In this document: positions 7,963 through 16,678 of the stretch, piece after piece
Numbering within the stretch: the stretch's first letter is position 1
Layout: each line of letters starts with the position of its first letter
Source: Chryseobacterium indologenes
Lineage (GTDB): Bacteria > Bacteroidota > Bacteroidia > Flavobacteriales > Weeksellaceae
Direction of reading: 5' to 3'
Assembly: GCF_002025665.1 (NCBI RefSeq)
Contig: NZ_CP018786.1
Location: forward strand, 186,001-250,000
Length of the DNA stretch: 64,000 bases
Made by a program: the position numbers and the translations under genes
Notes under the pieces: generated by a model
The model's input: only the letters and a program-made list of their open reading frames with translations
Database searches by the model: none
Told to the model about the DNA's origin: nothing

Positions 7963-10110
7963 TTATTCTTTATTTTTTACCAATACCCATCCTGAATATT
8001 TGGTTTCGGTATTGTCTTTATTGTTTTCGTTCCACGAAATCGTGTACCAGTAAGTTCCGGTTAGGATTTTCTTACCAAAGGCTGTTCCGTCCCAAGTGAA
8101 GTTATTCATTTTGTTAGCTTCATGAAGTTTGTTTCCATATCTGTCATATACAATGAAGATAAGGTTTTTCTTGTAGGCTAATGCTGAGTAATCAATAACA
8201 TCATTTACGTTATCTCCATTCGGAGTAATCGCGTTGATAAGATTAGGCACAGTAACTGTTACCTGAATAGGAGTACAGTTGTAAGTATCTTTTACATATA
8301 TCGTATTCTCTCCTCTAGGAAGTCCTGTGAATACGTTGGAGTCCTGCCAGTTAACACCGTCAATAGAATATTTGTAAGGGGGAACTCCTCCTGAAGCTGT
8401 TACTGTGATATTGTTGTTGGTAATTTCGATTCCTGAAACCACTGGCTGAAGGCTTGGATGTACACGTACTTCCTGAAGTGTGAAACATTTTCCGGTCTGA
8501 AGTTTTACCCAATACACACCAACTCCTACGTTGTTGATAGATTGTGTAGTTTCACCCGTACTCCATTCGTAGCTTACAAATCCAGGTCCTGCATCCAAAG
8601 AGGTTTTGGCTTCAGCACAAATTGTTTTATCTTTTAATACTGCTGATTTTACCGGAGGCAATACAATCAGTTCTATTTTAGCAATTGAATAACACTGTTT
8701 GTCATTATCTACTCTTGCATATACTGTTTTGCTTTCTGAAAGATAGTTTAATGCTGCTACAATAGGGTTTGTCTGTGCTTTGGCATCAGCTATAGTTGTA
8801 TAATATTTAATGATAGTTCCGGTAGGTGTTGGAACAGCTACTCCGATATCTGCCTTGGAAAGATCAAATGTTGAACGGGTAACGTCATTATCAATATAAC
8901 AGTTTTGAAGTACAGCATCTTTCAGTACCACCGTTGGATAAAATAATAGTCTGATCGTCGTGGTTGCAATACAACCAAAATTAGAAACTACTTTTACATA
9001 TACAGTTGATTCAGCAGAAATGTAGTTGGTAGGGTCTGTAATTTCATTAATTTCTGCATTCATATCTGCAACCGTAGCATAATATTTAATGGTTGCTCCA
9101 GTGCCTCCAAATACATTGGCTGTTGTTAAATTATATTTTGCAGTACCGGCTCCATTATTATTACAAGAATATAATGTGGCTGTATTGGCTGAGATTCCCA
9201 CATTAACAAATTTGAATTTTCCGGTTATGAAACATCCGTTGATAGGATTATCCGGATTGCTCGGGTCTTGGTATACAATTCTGTAATAATATATTGTTGT
9301 TCCGTCTACAGTGGCTACCGTAAGTGGATTCTGTCCTGTAAGGGCATCGTTGGTTGTTTTGTGATAAGTAACTTTGAAGTTAGGGCTGTTGCCATTAATA
9401 ATAGCTGCAGATAACGTTGTAAAATCAAATTGGGTTGGTAACGCACAGACCATCACCTGATTAGGATCGGTAGGAGTGGCTCCAGGAATACCCGGTGCAA
9501 TAAATGGATTAGGAGAAAGAATCGGATCATTAAATGCAGAACTTAAACTTGCAGTTCCTGACCATTCTAAAGAGAAACCATTAACGGATCTACTGAAGTT
9601 GTCTATAACCAGATAATAGGTTTGCCCAACTAATACATCCATATAAGGACTCCACTTTCCATTGTTCATACTCGATGTAACACCGGGAGGGTTGGTAGGA
9701 AATACTGCAGGTGGTGCAAGAGTAAGATCCAGACCTGTATCTCCTGGAGTACCGCTATAGTTACATCTTATGGGTTGTATGAAGACATGATCTGCATTTT
9801 GTAATGAAGCACAGCCGTTGGTTGTAGGCCCATACACAGCAAAATCATAATCGTCACCCTGATCGTTAGGTTTTATTTTAAATGCCAGCGTTCCTGGTGT
9901 GGATACTGTGAAAGTGTACCAAACTGTATATCTTTCATTGGTGCTGAGGCATCCTCCGTTTTGGTTAAGGATTTCTATAATATTCCCCGGGCCTGAAGGG
10001 GTATATGAGATGTCAGAATTACCACAGATGGGAATTGCTGTGACACAGTCTGACTGTGAATAGGCCATTTGCGCTATCAATAAAATAAAAAGGAGTAATA
10101 TTTTTTTCAT
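7963..10110 (-). CDS. T9SS type B surface protein with Cys-rich N-terminal domain
   Basis: 715 residues. Signal peptide (about 1-18; LLLFILLIAQMAYSQ). The N-terminal domain (about 19-190) begins SDCVTAIPICGNSDISYTP and has NDQGDDYDFAVYGP and GQTYYLVIDNFS, resembling prepeptidase/PPC-like beta-sandwiches common in flavobacterial exported proteins. A region to about 300 follows, then repeats opening at CNNNGAGTAKYNL (about 313) and CYIDNDVTRSTFDL (about 400), an Ig-like segment (about 490), a SprB-like module (GGVPPYKYSIDGVNWQ) and the type B gliding-motility C-terminus from ITPNGDNVNDV (about 625). Probably exported by T9SS to the cell surface; role unknown. It is paired with the next gene upstream (10212-12284), from which it is separated by 101 bases and a terminator. 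Confidence 0.88.
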   Translation of the reverse strand: MKKILLLFILLIAQMAYSQSDCVTAIPICGNSDISYTPSGPGNIIEILNQNGGCLSTNERYTVWYTFTVSTPGTLAFKIKPNDQGDDYDFAVYGPTTNGCASLQNADHVFIQPIRCNYSGTPGDTGLDLTLAPPAVFPTNPPGVTSSMNNGKWSPYMDVLVGQTYYLVIDNFSRSVNGFSLEWSGTASLSSAFNDPILSPNPFIAPGIPGATPTDPNQVMVCALPTQFDFTTLSAAIINGNSPNFKVTYHKTTNDALTGQNPLTVATVDGTTIYYYRIVYQDPSNPDNPINGCFITGKFKFVNVGISANTATLYSCNNNGAGTAKYNLTTANVFGGTGATIKYYATVADMNAEINEITDPTNYISAESTVYVKVVSNFGCIATTTIRLLFYPTVVLKDAVLQNCYIDNDVTRSTFDLSKADIGVAVPTPTGTIIKYYTTIADAKAQTNPIVAALNYLSESKTVYARVDNDKQCYSIAKIELIVLPPVKSAVLKDKTICAEAKTSLDAGPGFVSYEWSTGETTQSINNVGVGVYWVKLQTGKCFTLQEVRVHPSLQPVVSGIEITNNNITVTASGGVPPYKYSIDGVNWQDSNVFTGLPRGENTIYVKDTYNCTPIQVTVTVPNLINAITPNGDNVNDVIDYSALAYKKNLIFIVYDRYGNKLHEANKMNNFTWDGTAFGKKILTGTYWYTISWNENNKDNTETKYSGWVLVKNKE

Positions 10111-10167
10111 TGTTAAAACTTTTTTTGTTAAACAAACTTGAAATCAATAAATTTTTATCATTATTTG

Positions 10168-10200
10168 TAAAAGAAAAAGCCGCCAAAGCGGCTTTTTATA
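10168..10200 (-). terminator. Rho-independent terminator after the fourth T9SS protein gene
   Basis: Perfect 10-bp stem (10174-10183 with 10188-10197) and a four-base loop, with A5 on one side and T5 on the other, so it can act on both strands. It lies just after the stop of the 10212-12284 gene. Confidence 0.92.
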
Positions 10201-10211
10201 TTGTGGTGTTT

Positions 10212-12284
10212 TTATTCTCTGTTTTTTACAACAATCCAACCTGAAAACTTGAAAGGAGTGTTTTTCTTGTCATTCTCATTCCATGTTACAGAATACCAGT
10301 AGGTACCTGTTGGAATGTTCTTGCCGCCAATTCTACCATCCCATTTGTAACCATTGGATTTGTCTCCCTGATGGATTTTTGTTCCATATCTGTCAAAGAT
10401 ACTCAAAATAAGATTCTGTTTATCAGCCATAGCAGAATAATCCACTACATCATTCACACCATCCCCGTTTGGAGTAATCATATTGATAAGGTTAGGAACC
10501 ACTACTGCAACTTCAATTGGTTCGCAGTCATAAGCATCTTTTACGTATACTTTATAAGTTCCTCTTGCTACATTGGAGAATACATTGGAAGGCTGCCATA
10601 AAATCTTATCCATAGAATACTGATAATCCGGAGTTCCTCCAATAACATTGATTGTCAAAGTAGTATTGTTAATATCGATATTTGTTACAACCGGCTGCTC
10701 AGAAGGATAAACGGTTACCTTTTGAGTGGCAACACATTCACCTGTTTTTAATTTTACCCAGTAAACGCCTACGCCTACGTCTTTGATAGACTGTGTTGTT
10801 GCTCCTGTACTCCATTCATAGCTTTTGAATCCAGGTCCGGCATCTAAAGTGGTAGTGTCTTCTACGCAGATAATTTTATCTTTCAATACACTAGATGTTA
10901 CTGGAGCAATTACTGTTAAACCAATTTTTACTACTACATAACATCCTCTGGTGTCAGATACTCTTACGTATACTAAGCCACTTGGTGCAATATAATTAGC
11001 ATTTAAAATTTGGTTGGTTTCATCAATTGCGTCTGTTAGTGAAGGGAAATATTTTTTCGTGATCCCCGCCTGTGGTGTAATTACAGCAGCATTATCTAAG
11101 TTGAATAAGGCTGTAGAAGGATTGGCTTCAATAAAGCATGATCTTAATTCAGCATCTTTTGCAATGATTTGCGGATAGAACTTAAGAGTAATTTCTGCAA
11201 TATCACTACATCCAAATACAGAAGTTACTTTTACATATATTTTACCTTCAGCAGAAACAAACTGATAGATATTGGTGATCTCATTGATTGAGTTGTTCAG
11301 ATCATATAATGTGTAATAGTATTTTTTAGTTGCCGTTGGATCAGCAAAAACTGCAGCAGTGGTAAGGTCATATGTTGCTGTACCTGCATTGTTGTTATTA
11401 CAGCTTGTTAGCGTTACATCGGTAGCGGTAATCGTACCATCTTTAAATTTAAATTTACCAGTCTGTCTACATTTATTAATAGGGCTGTTGGGGTTAGTCG
11501 GGTCAGTATAGTTGATACTATAGAAATAAATACCAACAGGAGTAACTGTTTGAGGACCTACAAGAGGGTTGTTACCTGTTAAAGCATCATTCTGACTTGT
11601 ATGGTAACTAATGTTGAAGTTAGGGTTTCCATTAAGAATTCCTGCGGATAAAGACGCGAAATCAAAAGTCGCCGGATTTGAACATATTACTACTTCTCTT
11701 GGGTCAGCAGGATTAGCTCCCGGAATTCCCGGTGGGATAAATGGGTGAGGCTGTATATTCGGATCAGTGAACGGAGAAGATAAAGTAGCTGTTCCACCCC
11801 ATGATAATTTGAATCCGTTAGCTGTTTCTCTGTGGTTGTTTACAATGATATAGTAAGTCTGACCAGGTAATACATCCATGTATTTTACCCATTTGTCTCC
11901 TGTTGCATCCTCACTAAGGTCAGTAGCGGTCATATTAAGACCTGTGTTTCCGCTTTGTCCGGAATAAGAACAACGTATTGGAGTTCCCAGGTTTCCGCAA
12001 GACTTGTTAGGTCCATATACTCCAAAGTCATAATCATCTCCCTGGTCGTTAGGTATAATTTCGAAAGTAAGTGTTCCTCCTGTAGCTATGGTAAAAGAAT
12101 ACCATACGGAATACTTTTCGTCAGAAGTTAAACATCCACCCAGGTCTTCTGCAATGTCTCCATGCCCGCCTGGTGTATATGAAATGTCAGAGTTACCGCA
12201 GACTGCCATTGCAGTGCCACAATCTGATTGTGCAAATAAAATATGTGAAAATATGATTAATAAAACAAGTAATGTTTTTTTCAT
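10212..12284 (-). CDS. T9SS type B surface protein with Cys-rich N-terminal domain (paralogue)
   Basis: 690 residues. Signal peptide (about 1-18), then the same SDCGTAMAVCGNSDISYTP N-terminal domain as the 7963-10110 product (GDDYDFGVYGP, GQTYYIIVNNHRE). Repeats open at CNNNNAGTATYDL (about 294) and CFIEANPSTALFNL (about 378), followed by an Ig-like segment (about 467), a SprB-like module (GGTPDYQYSMDKILWQ) and a type B C-terminal domain from ITPNGDGVNDV (about 602) ending SGWIVVKNRE. The end matches the 839-3097 protein better than its own N-terminal partner. Surface-exposed, function unknown. ATG at 12284; no convincing -7 element was seen nearby. Confidence 0.88.
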   Translation of the reverse strand: MKKTLLVLLIIFSHILFAQSDCGTAMAVCGNSDISYTPGGHGDIAEDLGGCLTSDEKYSVWYSFTIATGGTLTFEIIPNDQGDDYDFGVYGPNKSCGNLGTPIRCSYSGQSGNTGLNMTATDLSEDATGDKWVKYMDVLPGQTYYIIVNNHRETANGFKLSWGGTATLSSPFTDPNIQPHPFIPPGIPGANPADPREVVICSNPATFDFASLSAGILNGNPNFNISYHTSQNDALTGNNPLVGPQTVTPVGIYFYSINYTDPTNPNSPINKCRQTGKFKFKDGTITATDVTLTSCNNNNAGTATYDLTTAAVFADPTATKKYYYTLYDLNNSINEITNIYQFVSAEGKIYVKVTSVFGCSDIAEITLKFYPQIIAKDAELRSCFIEANPSTALFNLDNAAVITPQAGITKKYFPSLTDAIDETNQILNANYIAPSGLVYVRVSDTRGCYVVVKIGLTVIAPVTSSVLKDKIICVEDTTTLDAGPGFKSYEWSTGATTQSIKDVGVGVYWVKLKTGECVATQKVTVYPSEQPVVTNIDINNTTLTINVIGGTPDYQYSMDKILWQPSNVFSNVARGTYKVYVKDAYDCEPIEVAVVVPNLINMITPNGDGVNDVVDYSAMADKQNLILSIFDRYGTKIHQGDKSNGYKWDGRIGGKNIPTGTYWYSVTWNENDKKNTPFKFSGWIVVKNRE

Positions 12285-12402
12285 GAGAATTAATTTTTAA
12301 AACAAATATTAAATGTGTTTAATTACTGAAAAATGCTGTTTTTATCTGATACAAAATAATGTTTATCAAAATATTCAATGAATTTTCAAGTTTTCGTATT
12401 AA

Positions 12403-12440
12403 AAAAAAACTGATCGTCCCAATTTACTCGGGAGATCATA
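12403..12440 (-). terminator. Possible weak terminator after the small exported helical protein gene
   Basis: GATCgTCCC (12412-12420) pairs with GGGAGATC (12430-12437) with one bulged base, and an A8 tract just upstream gives a T-run on the minus strand. The imperfect stem makes this a moderate call. Confidence 0.5.
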
Positions 12441-12453
12441 CATTTTCTTACTG

Positions 12454-13059
12454 TTAATTTGTTCCGATCAGCTGTTTTCCCCAATTAGGTGAGCTTGATG
12501 AGGTGTCTGATATTTCAAATTCTTTGGCTGCTTTTTGATAGAACTTTATAGCTTCTGTCTTGTTTCCTTGCTTTTCAGCTATTTCCGCTTTTAAAAAAGA
12601 AAGTCTTGGATTATTCTTTAAAGTTGTTTCCGCTTTAGCCATAAAGCCTGTAGCCGTTTTTAGTTCCTTTTGAGGGTCTGCAGCTGTTTTTATTCTTATT
12701 TTCTGAAAATGAATAAGAGCAAGAAGAAGATTGACTTCCCCATTATTCTTTTCCGAAGCAAGGGCCTGCATTGCGAGTTTTCTTGCAGATTCATTAGGCT
12801 CTCCAAGAGGGCTGTTCGGGCTGTTCTTTAAAAGAAAATTGGTTTTAAGATACAATGCTGCTGCCGCATAGTAATTAGCCTGCCATTTTTCTGAAGTTTT
12901 AGCTTGCGAAAACTTAGAAAAAAGCATATCATAGTCATTTTCTGTTTTAGCATTATTGAATTGTAAAACAGATTGTTGTAAGGTTTGGTCTGAAAAGAAT
13001 TGAGCATTCATCAGAGAACCTGCCATGAGAAAGCTCAAAATTAGTAAAAGTTTAGTCAT
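12454..13059 (-). CDS. Exported alpha-helical protein with TPR-like repeats
   Basis: 201 residues with a cleavable-looking signal peptide (about 1-19; LLLILSFLMAGSLMNAQ). The rest is helical with TPR-like spacing: AKTSEKWQANYYAAAALYLKT near 55-70, EVNLLLALIHFQKIRI near 110-120, and LSFLKAEIAEKQGNKTEAIKFYQKA near 150-175, the last a good TPR match. TPR proteins act as protein-interaction scaffolds, here probably in the periplasm; no partner can be named. A TAnnTTTG-type box reading TATATTTG on the minus strand (13079-13086) lies 19 bases upstream of the ATG. Single-gene unit between a T9SS gene and an MFS exporter. Confidence 0.75.
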   Translation of the reverse strand: MTKLLLILSFLMAGSLMNAQFFSDQTLQQSVLQFNNAKTENDYDMLFSKFSQAKTSEKWQANYYAAAALYLKTNFLLKNSPNSPLGEPNESARKLAMQALASEKNNGEVNLLLALIHFQKIRIKTAADPQKELKTATGFMAKAETTLKNNPRLSFLKAEIAEKQGNKTEAIKFYQKAAKEFEISDTSSSSPNWGKQLIGTN

Positions 13060-13362
13060 AGGGGGATATTTTATGAAGCAAATATAAAAAATTATTAACG
13101 TTAAATTAAAGATTTTGAGATATATTTAATGAAAGTAACGTGTTGGTTTTAAATATTGTATTTTCTTGTTTTGGTCATATTATGTAGAGATCGTAAAGAT
13201 ATTGGTGCTTTTGATGAATATTTTAGGTTTAATTCTTTTATAAATTTTTAAAAAACAGCTATAAAACAAAAATCAGAATAGAAAACGTTCTATTCTGATT
13301 TTAAGTATTTCGAATTCTTATTTTTTTTGTATCAGATTTTAAATGGTCTGATAAACAATTAG
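13060..13362. other. Intergenic stretch of 303 bases
   Basis: Holds the -7-like element of the downstream TPR-like gene (13079-13086) and the terminator of the MFS gene (13265-13302). The AT-rich remainder shows no open frame with coding character. Confidence 0.6.
13265..13302 (-). terminator. Rho-independent terminator after the MFS transporter gene
   Basis: Perfect 15-bp stem (13269-13283 with 13288-13302) and a four-base loop. The A-rich left flank gives T's on the minus strand. It lies about 60 bases after the MFS stop codon. Confidence 0.9.
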
Positions 13363-14598
13363 TTAATATTGCATTTTTCTCAGTTTAGGATTGGTGCTTC
13401 CTACAACAAGGGCTACTAAAACAGTCATGCAGCCACCAAATACCACAGAGCGTACAACTCCCAGTAGTTTGGCCATAAGTCCACTTTCAAATTGTCCCAT
13501 TTCATTGCTGGACATAATGAAAATTGAATTTACGCTCAGAACACGTCCTCTGATGTGATCCGGTGTTTTTAACTGTACAATGGTGCCTCGGATTACCACA
13601 GAAATTCCATCCAGCATTCCGCTCATCACCAGGAACATAAAAGATAGCCAGTATAATTTTGAGAGTCCGAATCCAATAATGCATAGTCCAAATCCGGTAA
13701 CCACAACAAGAAGTATTTTTCCCTGATTTTTGCGAAGAGGAACAATAGATAGAATAGTAATAATACACATGGAACCAATGTCTGACGCTGCATTCAGTAA
13801 ACCGAAACCTTCAGCTCCTGAATTCAGGATGTCAGTTGCAAATACAGGGATCATAGCTACTGCTCCGCCAAAAAGTACTGCAAACATATCAAGACATAAA
13901 GCTCCCAGAATCTCTTTGGTTTTAAAAATATAAGAAATCCCTTCGCGCATACTTTCTACTACATTTACCGTTTCTTTTTTGTATTCTGAATGCTGTTTGT
14001 GAAGCTGCCAGAAAAATAATGAAGCAATAAATATGAGTGCTAAAATAGCAACCAGAGTCCATTTTACACCGATAAATCCAATAAGAACACCTCCTATAGC
14101 ATGTCCGCAAACAGAAGAGATCAGGAAAGTAGCCTGGTTCAGAGTTACGGCATTCGGAAGATTTTCCTTCTTTACAATTTTAGGAATCATGGAAGGAACA
14201 ATAGGACCGATGAATGCCCTTGCTATTCCTGTAAAAAAGATAACTCCATAAATATAATAGGTAATCTGATGACCGGTAAAGTGCATTTCCACATCAAGAA
14301 ATGCAGGAACCAGCAAAAGTCCAATCAGGAAAATATATGCATAATTACAAATTAGAAGCAGTCTCTTCTTTTCATTCATATCAATAACATGTCCCGCGTA
14401 CAGTGCACAGCTTACCGCAGGAATCACCTCTGAAAGTCCGATAAGACCTATTGAAAAAGGATCTTTTGTTAATTGATACACCCACCATCCAAGTAAAGTG
14501 GCAAGCATTCTGAAAGCTAAAACAATGAAAAATCTCCCGGTGAGAAGATTTCTGAACTCAACATTTTGTAATGTTTGTAACGGGGTAAAGGAAATCAT
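13363..14598 (-). CDS. MFS family transporter
   Basis: 411 residues from the ATG at 14598; a TTG two codons upstream (14604) is possible but sits inside the apparent -7 element. About 12 hydrophobic helices, with the cytoplasmic-loop signature GLSEVIPAVSCALYAGHVIDMNEKKRLLL between helices 2 and 3 typical of the MFS_3/enterobactin-exporter-like group, and GRVLSVNSIFIMSSNEMGQFESG near the C-terminus. Probably a proton-coupled exporter in the inner membrane; the substrate cannot be read from sequence. Its start is only a few bases after the hairpin that terminates the upstream lipoprotein gene. Confidence 0.85.
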   Translation of the reverse strand: MISFTPLQTLQNVEFRNLLTGRFFIVLAFRMLATLLGWWVYQLTKDPFSIGLIGLSEVIPAVSCALYAGHVIDMNEKKRLLLICNYAYIFLIGLLLVPAFLDVEMHFTGHQITYYIYGVIFFTGIARAFIGPIVPSMIPKIVKKENLPNAVTLNQATFLISSVCGHAIGGVLIGFIGVKWTLVAILALIFIASLFFWQLHKQHSEYKKETVNVVESMREGISYIFKTKEILGALCLDMFAVLFGGAVAMIPVFATDILNSGAEGFGLLNAASDIGSMCIITILSIVPLRKNQGKILLVVVTGFGLCIIGFGLSKLYWLSFMFLVMSGMLDGISVVIRGTIVQLKTPDHIRGRVLSVNSIFIMSSNEMGQFESGLMAKLLGVVRSVVFGGCMTVLVALVVGSTNPKLRKMQY

Positions 14599-14601
14599 GA
14601 A

Positions 14602-14609
14602 CAAAAATA
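14602..14609 (-). promoter_or_regulatory. -7 promoter element of the MFS gene, overlapping a terminator T-run
   Basis: Reads TATTTTTG on the minus strand (TAnnTTTG). It is formed by the last stem bases and T-run of the hairpin at 14607-14634 and lies three bases before the ATG at 14598. The overlap with a terminator makes its promoter role uncertain. Confidence 0.35.
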
Positions 14610-14634
14610 GCCCTAAAAATTTATTTAGGGCTAT
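14602..14634 (-). terminator. Rho-independent terminator after the 120-residue lipoprotein gene
   Basis: Perfect 11-bp stem (14607-14617 with 14624-14634), six-base loop, then TTTTTG on the minus strand. It sits 57 bases after the stop at 14691 and directly against the start codon of the MFS gene. Confidence 0.88.
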
Positions 14635-14690
14635 CCATATGACAATTTTTGAAAGATATATTAAATATATCTCAAAAGATAAAATCTATT

Positions 14691-15053
14691 TTAGTCAGCT
14701 CTTGATGAACTCAATACGATCGCTGCAACACCTGCTGCTCCAATGATCGTAGCTCCTGCGGCAATTCTTGCCTTTCTTCTGTCTTTTACAGCGGCTACAT
14801 TAGATTTAGGAATAATTACTTCTGTACTGTCTTTTTTACCGGCTGTACCTACAAGATTTTCACCAACGACGTTTCTGAATAAGATGGTCTGCTTCGGAGA
14901 GCCGTCTCTCATAGTTACTTTATATACTTTTCCAGCTTCAAGATTAGAGTAGTTGTTTTTTGAAATATCTTCGCTGTATTTTGTAGTAGCACAAGATGTA
15001 ATAACAAATAGAGATGTTAGTAAAGACGATTTCAACAGTACAGATGCTTTCAT
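14691..15053 (-). CDS. Small lipoprotein of unknown function
   Basis: 120 residues. The N-terminus ends in a lipobox-like VITSCATT (Cys near 21), so it is probably an SPII lipoprotein. The middle (about 35-85: YKVTMRDGSPKQTILFRNVVGENLVG) looks like one small beta-barrel or Sm-like fold of the kind found in bacterial proteins beginning with a short strand-rich domain. The C-terminus (about 95-116) is a hydrophobic Ala/Gly/Ile helix, possibly a second membrane contact. A TAAATTTG box on the minus strand (15072-15079) lies 18 bases before the ATG. I do not recognise a named family. Confidence 0.7.
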   Translation of the reverse strand: MKASVLLKSSLLTSLFVITSCATTKYSEDISKNNYSNLEAGKVYKVTMRDGSPKQTILFRNVVGENLVGTAGKKDSTEVIIPKSNVAAVKDRRKARIAAGATIIGAAGVAAIVLSSSRAD

Positions 15054-15122
15054 TATTTTCTTTTAGTTTTTCAAATTTATAATTTTTTTCGAATATACGT
15101 TTTTGGAATTGAAAAAAAATGA

Positions 15123-16622
15123 TTAAAGTTTGTAAATTTCTAAGAGATTTGCAATCTTTCTGTCGTTAGCCAATCTCGGAGTCTTGTTTTGACCTCCTAA
15201 TTTTCCCTGGGACTTGGCATATTCATGAAAAGCATTTTTTTTAAGCCTCGTAATCTGTAACTTCTGTAAAATATTTCCTGAAATCAAATCATCATAGTAA
15301 GTATTTCTTGCCCGAAGCTGTTGATCCAGTTCATCTCTGAATGCTTCTAAATGCTCAGGTTCTTTTTCAAATTCAATCAGCCATTCGTGATAAGGAAGTC
15401 CTTCGACTGGATTTACCTGTGGAGCCAGATGGAATTCCGTAATCTGCGCAGGATATTTTTCAAGAGTCGCTTTTATAGCTTCTTCTACCTCGAATGCTAT
15501 CACATGTTCTCCAAAAGCAGAGGTGAAATGTTTGGTTCTCCCGCTTACCAAAACCCTGTACGGATCTTTACTGATGAATCTTACAACATCTCCAATAGAA
15601 TAAGCCCATAACCCGGAATTGGTCGTAAGAATCAATGCATAATCTTTATGAAGTTCGATTTCTTGTAATGTTAATCTCCTTGCGCTAGGTTTGCCATATT
15701 CTTCCAAAGGAATAAATTCATAGAAAATTCCATGATTGGTCAATAGCAGTAGCCCTTCTTTGGTGTAATCATCCTGAAAAGCAAAAAAACCTTCAGAAGC
15801 TGGAAAAGTCTGAACAATATCCACTTTGCCTCCCAGCAATTCTTCCATTTTATCACGATAGGGTTCATAGTTGACTCCTCCGGTTACAATAAGCTGCAGA
15901 TTGGGGAAAAGCTGTTTGATCTTTTTACCATTTTTTTCTGTCAACTTCTCAAAATACATGATCAGCCATGGTGGAATTCCTGAGATCAGCGTCATATTTT
16001 CATGTTCCGTTTCTTCGATAATTTTATCTACTTTAGTTTCCCAGTCTTCCATAATGTTGGTTTCCCAACTTGGCAGACGATTTTTCTGAAGATAATTAGG
16101 AATATGGTGGGCTACAATACCGGAAAGTCTTCCTGTTTTAATCCCAAATACTTCTTCCAGTTCCGGGCTGCCCTGAAGAAAAATCATTTTTCCATTCACA
16201 AAATCAGCGTTATTCTTTTTACTGATATAATGAAATAAGGCACTTTGAGCTCCGGCTATCTGAAAAGGCATTCCCTCCTTGGAAATCGGAATATATTTAG
16301 ATCCGGAAGTTGTTCCTGAAGTTTTGGCAAAATATTCAGGAGTTTCTGTCCATAGAATATTGGCCTGCCCTTTTTTGACTCTTTCAATATAAGGTTTCAG
16401 ATCTTCATAGTCGGCTACAGGAACTCTGTCCTGAAATTCTTTTACTGAATGGATGTTTTCAAAATCATGTTCCCGCCCAAAAAGAGTTTTTTGAGCTGTA
16501 TTCACTAGAGAAAGTAGTAAGTCCTCCTGGTTTTTCTCAGCATTTTTTTTGAAATCCTCCGCTTTTTGAACATGTTTCTTTGCCCAGATCAGCGCCGCAT
16601 TTTTCTTGAAGAAGTTTAACAT
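15123..16622 (-). CDS. GH3 family acyl-adenylating enzyme
   Basis: 499 residues, typical for bacterial GH3-family proteins (ANL superfamily, named after plant auxin-amido synthetases). The ATP-binding loop YFAKTSGTTSGSKYIP is at about residues 95-110, followed by LIVTGGVNYEPYRD (about 245) and GLWAYSIGDVVRF (about 335), both conserved ANL positions. Plant members adenylate a carboxylate and couple it to an amino acid; bacterial members are common in Bacteroidota but their substrates are largely unknown. ATG at 16622 with a -7 element four bases upstream. It is monocistronic or reads into the small lipoprotein gene 69 bases downstream. Confidence 0.88.
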   Translation of the reverse strand: MLNFFKKNAALIWAKKHVQKAEDFKKNAEKNQEDLLLSLVNTAQKTLFGREHDFENIHSVKEFQDRVPVADYEDLKPYIERVKKGQANILWTETPEYFAKTSGTTSGSKYIPISKEGMPFQIAGAQSALFHYISKKNNADFVNGKMIFLQGSPELEEVFGIKTGRLSGIVAHHIPNYLQKNRLPSWETNIMEDWETKVDKIIEETEHENMTLISGIPPWLIMYFEKLTEKNGKKIKQLFPNLQLIVTGGVNYEPYRDKMEELLGGKVDIVQTFPASEGFFAFQDDYTKEGLLLLTNHGIFYEFIPLEEYGKPSARRLTLQEIELHKDYALILTTNSGLWAYSIGDVVRFISKDPYRVLVSGRTKHFTSAFGEHVIAFEVEEAIKATLEKYPAQITEFHLAPQVNPVEGLPYHEWLIEFEKEPEHLEAFRDELDQQLRARNTYYDDLISGNILQKLQITRLKKNAFHEYAKSQGKLGGQNKTPRLANDRKIANLLEIYKL

Positions 16623-16626
16623 GGGT

Positions 16627-16634
16627 CAAATTTA
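16627..16634 (-). promoter_or_regulatory. -7 promoter element of the GH3-family gene
   Basis: Reads TAAATTTG on the minus strand, identical to the nitroreductase box and at the same four-base distance from the ATG (16622). No -33 TTG at the usual spacing. Confidence 0.5.
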
Positions 16635-16678
16635 TAAATAAGTAGAGAATCTGGAATCATTTTTTACCAAGCTTCACA

